Notes under the pieces: generated by a model
What the model was told of the DNA's origin: nothing
Databases searched by the model: none
The model's input: only the letters and a program-made list of their open reading frames with translations
Assembly: GCA_009602725.1 (NCBI GenBank)
Contig: WELB01000013.1
Coordinates: 271,074-335,073 of the forward strand
Source of the DNA: Spirogloea muscicola
Taxonomy: Eukaryota; Streptophyta; Zygnematophyceae; Spirogloeales; Spirogloeaceae
Direction: 5' to 3'
Length of the DNA: 64,000 bases
In this document: positions 61,101 to 64,000 of the stretch, in pieces
Layout: each line of letters begins with the position of its first letter
How positions within the stretch are numbered: position 1 is the stretch's first letter
Translations under genes and position numbers: made by a program

Positions 61101-63026
61101 CTTGCATGAGATGTACAAACCTGCGAGGTAGTTACGTATCTCCTTATCAGGTGTGTGGGGTATGTGTACGTCATCTCTTTTCCGAATCAGGTCAGCCTGG
61201 CCCTTCTGAAATTTTGTCACGGCTGTTCGCAATTCGGCAATGTAAAAGGTAGCATTCTGTCCCCTCGATGCCAGCAATTGAAGAGCGAGCGCATCCTTCG
61301 AAATCTGTAAGCCCCAGCATTGTTACTCTCACTTCTATGTATATCAATATCACAGCAATTCAAAGCCTTGAGACCAGTTGATAAATGCTGGGAATCTACA
61401 GGACGCAATTATCAAAAGCAGAGCACAAGAGTTCCTTCTCACCTGCTGACACAACATCCGCTGGAGGCCAGCTTCATTGACGATTCGAGAGTCATCATAC
61501 GAACTATCTACCCAAACCTGGCCAATGATTTCCAAAGTGCACGATCAGTCAAGATTGGATTGCAAAGCTAGATACAGCTAGTACAGACTAACTTATGCAG
61601 TCTAGTATATTCAAGTGATAATACGCTACATGGAGGATTTTGGATCCCCCAAGAGGATATCTTGTATGCTGCAAGTCCTGGAGGTCAATATCACCTGAAC
61701 AATAATCTGGCCAGCTAGTGCCAGGAGCCCAACTATCAGCATGCAGGCAATGTAAGCGAAAGTCAGCTTCTTGACAAGTCTGGGGTTTTCAAGGCGTCCT
61801 GCTTTGTCGGATCCATCCTTCCAATCATATGCTCCTGCACAACATCAGCCGAGTGGTGCAGGGACCAGCTCTGAGCCTCACATTGTTGTGCATCTTTAGA
61901 GCCAAAAACAAGAGAGGCAAACAAATGCTGCAAATCGGATGCACTTTCTACATGTACATAACACATCTCAGTAAGTACACAGCCAGAAAATCTGGCAGAC
62001 ACTGCTCCACTAGTAATCTGTATTGTCAAAATTGCAGTTGGCTGAGATTCCAGCTATGTGTATCACAGAGAGCCGCCAGTGGACTCCCGAACATTCGCAT
62101 CACATGCCTGAGCAGTCCTGCTCGACTACTTGACATATTGGACCACCAATGACCTGCCTTGAACCCTGGCAATGACAATATGCTCATAAGACCAGTGCAT
62201 GACCTCCTACAATCCAACTGCAGCGGCCACATCCTCATGCCTATACCTTGAGATTTGACAGACACTGATGGACACCCGGAAACATCAGCATACAGCGTAT
62301 ACTTGCTGAACTGAACCCTACTGGCAGTATGGCAGCCCAAAGTGACCGCACCCACCCGTCTGCCACCATCTACATGTCTAGGCTGGCATCACAAAAACAT
62401 AGTTGCAAAAGGAACTCAGCCAGCGATGCCTCTTTCAGTCACACCTGACTACAGTGACCAGGATTGTTGAAACACATCCTAAGACTCTATATTGCTGTAT
62501 AGAACCTGTCGTCACAGATGACAGATACCAAGACATATGAACCCCTTGATACGCAAATATGGGGCCACGGCAAAGTACACACGCAATGAGAGAGAGCTCT
62601 TCAAGATGTTGGACACGCAGCTTCCAAACTGGTGGAGGATGGTGTCTGCTTCAGATGACATCGTCCACCCAGCTTCAGATGGGATGACAACCGTGACCAA
62701 TCTTGTCGTACTGATGTCAGCCGGAGGAGAGGTCTTGAACCTCGGCTTCAACAACGTTCAAACAAGCTACTATAGCTAAGTCCCAACTTCTCCTGACCAC
62801 CGCGCTCCGCAGACTGGTGTGCCAGCTGCACCATGAGCCGCGTAATCACGCGCTCACCTGAGGCGATTTGGCTGAAGGTCGGTACTCGGAGGACGTACTC
62901 CGACGCTCCGCGACGGCCATACCTCAGGCTACCATCCTCCGAGCTCGCAAACTCCTGGCTTGGCTTCCGCTGGAGGCCGCCTGCATGTGCGCTGTCGCCG
63001 TCCTTGTTGCCTCGTAGAGAGGGCAT
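58154..63026 (-). CDS. Membrane histidine kinase with PilJ/NarX-like sensor
   Basis: A two-component sensor kinase. Minus-strand exons seen: 63026-62858 (start), 61834-61695, 61517-61443, 61304-61121, 60858-60774, 60527-60339, 60236-60171, 59887-59665, 59387-59190, 58967-58728, and 58567 down to the stop at 58154 (or spliced at 58205). One or two exons (62500-62750 and near 61000) are unresolved. Helix 1 (LTFAYIACMLIVGLLALAG) and helix 2 (LLIITWVTTSIIIVTIII) bracket the sensor. The sensor holds a P-box-like segment NEAGLQRMLCQQISKDALAL, then ELRTAVTKFQKGQADLIRK, and LLSEVTFLHEMDILVGVYAS before helix 2. The kinase has the H-box YVSHELQEPLSSMM, the N-box NFIGNALKFTKAG, the G1 box DVIDTGDGL and the G2 box GGTGLGLSIAKLL. 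The tail is Ser/Thr-rich with no receiver domain seen. Confidence 0.88.
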
Positions 63027-63189
63027 GGCGCCCGCGTCAGGCGCGAGCCATCGGCAGCCGAGGAGCACGGCACGCGGGCTGCGCAGGGTGGGCGGCCAGC
63101 GGCAGCGCCGCCGCCCGGGGGGCTTGGAGGCAAGGGAGGCTGTGAGCAATGGCAGCGCCGCCGCTTCAAGCGGCGCCTCATCATCATCA

Positions 63190-64000
63190 TTCGTGTGGGC
63201 CAGTCGTCACCCCCCTGCCTTTGTACATTCTTTTCTGGGCTGGCTTTTTCCAGCCCCTATCCTCAATGGGCGAGCCCTTCTCCCTGCGCACAGCCGCATC
63301 GCCGCTAGCTGGGTTGGCGGCTCCACCAAGTTGGCGGCGTGCTCTCCGACCGTCATCTTCAAGGCACCGGCTGCGAACCGTCCGTGGCCCCACAAACGTG
63401 CCGCTGGCCCCGCCAGATTAGCTCCGGGTCAAAGAAGTAAGCTCATCCAGGTGGCGAGGAGCTGTGAAAAGCTCCTCGCCACCTGGCCAGCCCGAAAAGA
63501 TTGGAAAAGGTCCGAAGGTGCCAGTCAATGGAGATTCTCTTCATCTAAACAAAAAACAAAAAAAGGATCAAATCTCTTCCCAAAAGGGGGGCTGTAAAGA
63601 AGAAGTGAAATTTTCCGAAAGGGAGGGGTGCTGTGAAAATGGAAGTGGCTTTCCAAATAGGTGCAAGGGCGAAAACGGGATGAGCTCTTCCAAAGGAGAA
63701 GCCAGCCCGAAAGGAGTCTCAGTCCTTAGCACTCCGACTCCTTCAGACCTTGTCCATTCTTTTGGGCTGGCCTCTCCCAGCCACCAGTTAATCTGGCCGC
63801 GCTTGCTTCTTCAGCCCGAAAGGAGTCAACGAGGTCCAAAGGGGCCGAAAAGCGGTGGATGAGATTAGCAAGCAAGGACCATGTAGGATAATCTATTATA
63901 ACCTCTAGTTAGTCGCCGCAAGTCAGAATTACTAGCCGCCGGGAAGAAAGTGGCTCTCCCTAAGGGGCGAGTGGAAACAGCTCTTTGGAGTACTTCATTT
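63190..64000. repeat. Hairpin repeat cluster at the right edge
   Basis: At 63215-63300 lies the reverse of the 3050-3130 repeat, with the hairpin GGCTGGCTTTTTCCAGCC (63239). At 63445-63505 is a longer inverted pair (GAGGAGCTGTGAAAAGCTCC and the flanking CAGGTGGCGAG/CTCGCCACCTG), followed by GCCAGCCCGAAAAGATTGG. At 63717-63808 is a full R1 copy in minus orientation matching 27990-28083. 63600-63700 and 63810-64000 have further decayed GTGGCTCTCCC-type LINE UTR pieces. No gene is supported. Confidence 0.55.

Noticed and set aside
62512-62779. Open frames on both strands (about 80 codons) near the histidine kinase 5' part
   Set aside because: One may contain a short kinase exon, but neither frame shows recognisable similarity and splice sites are ambiguous, so none was annotated separately.

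Overview
This is nuclear DNA of a green-lineage eukaryote, most likely a unicellular green alga and possibly a streptophyte alga (the lineage is inference). The genes have many short exons with GT-AG introns. Several encode plant-type families: a PAS-Raf kinase of the Arabidopsis RAF10/11 type, a SIK1/Hippo kinase, plant-type ATP phosphoribosyltransferase, SAL1-type nucleotidase, a DUF2358+SOUL protein, CYSTM proteins and a mitochondrial bTHX ribosomal protein. Telomere-like CCCTAAA stretches match the plant telomere unit. First exons are very GC-rich and full of GGC/GCC triplets. Six of these GC-rich regions carry one isolated N (16547, 22906, 36054, 44871, 49969, 53456), and one long gap lies at 28106-28631, so the order across those points is not certain.

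Layout. 1-7000: repeats, with 3' ends of a non-LTR retrotransposon (LINE), a SINE/MITE-like repeat called R3 here, a short hairpin repeat called R1, and fossil Ty1/copia pieces. 7519-13349 (+): PAS-Raf kinase. 14063-16404 (-): Elongin A. 17395-22603 (-): DEAD-box RNA helicase. 22614-22852 (+): a lone photolyase/cryptochrome exon. 24010-26276 (+): SAL1-type phosphatase. 26300-28100: repeats, then the gap. 28632-34356 (+): ELL-like elongation factor, 5' end in the gap. 35220-35770: LINE tails. 37058-37471 (+): bTHXm. 38332-44749 (-): SIK1 kinase. 45512-48557 (+): ATP phosphoribosyltransferase. 49311-49837 (-): two tandem CYSTM genes. 50150-53215: repeats. 53428-56610 (+): DUF2358/SOUL protein. 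58154-63026 (-): membrane histidine kinase. 63190-64000: repeats.

The genes do not form an operon-like unit. Themes recur: signalling kinases (Raf, SIK1, histidine kinase), RNA polymerase II elongation (Elongin A, ELL), stress signalling (SAL1, CYSTM) and organelle or plastid metabolism (ATP-PRT, bTHXm, SOUL). Exon models were made by hand from splice sites and family conservation. For the Raf, Elongin A, helicase and bTHXm genes, and for the visible exons of ATP-PRT, SAL1 and ELL, exon lengths and phases close exactly in frame.

Two observations stand out. First, the histidine kinase has an outside sensor between two membrane helices that looks like the bacterial PilJ/NarX nitrate-sensing type, with the P-box arginine kept. 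Second, more than twenty copies of a short hairpin repeat appear to derive from the 3' UTR of the local LINE. The stem is kept while the loop varies, as expected of an RNA structure that the LINE machinery recognises.
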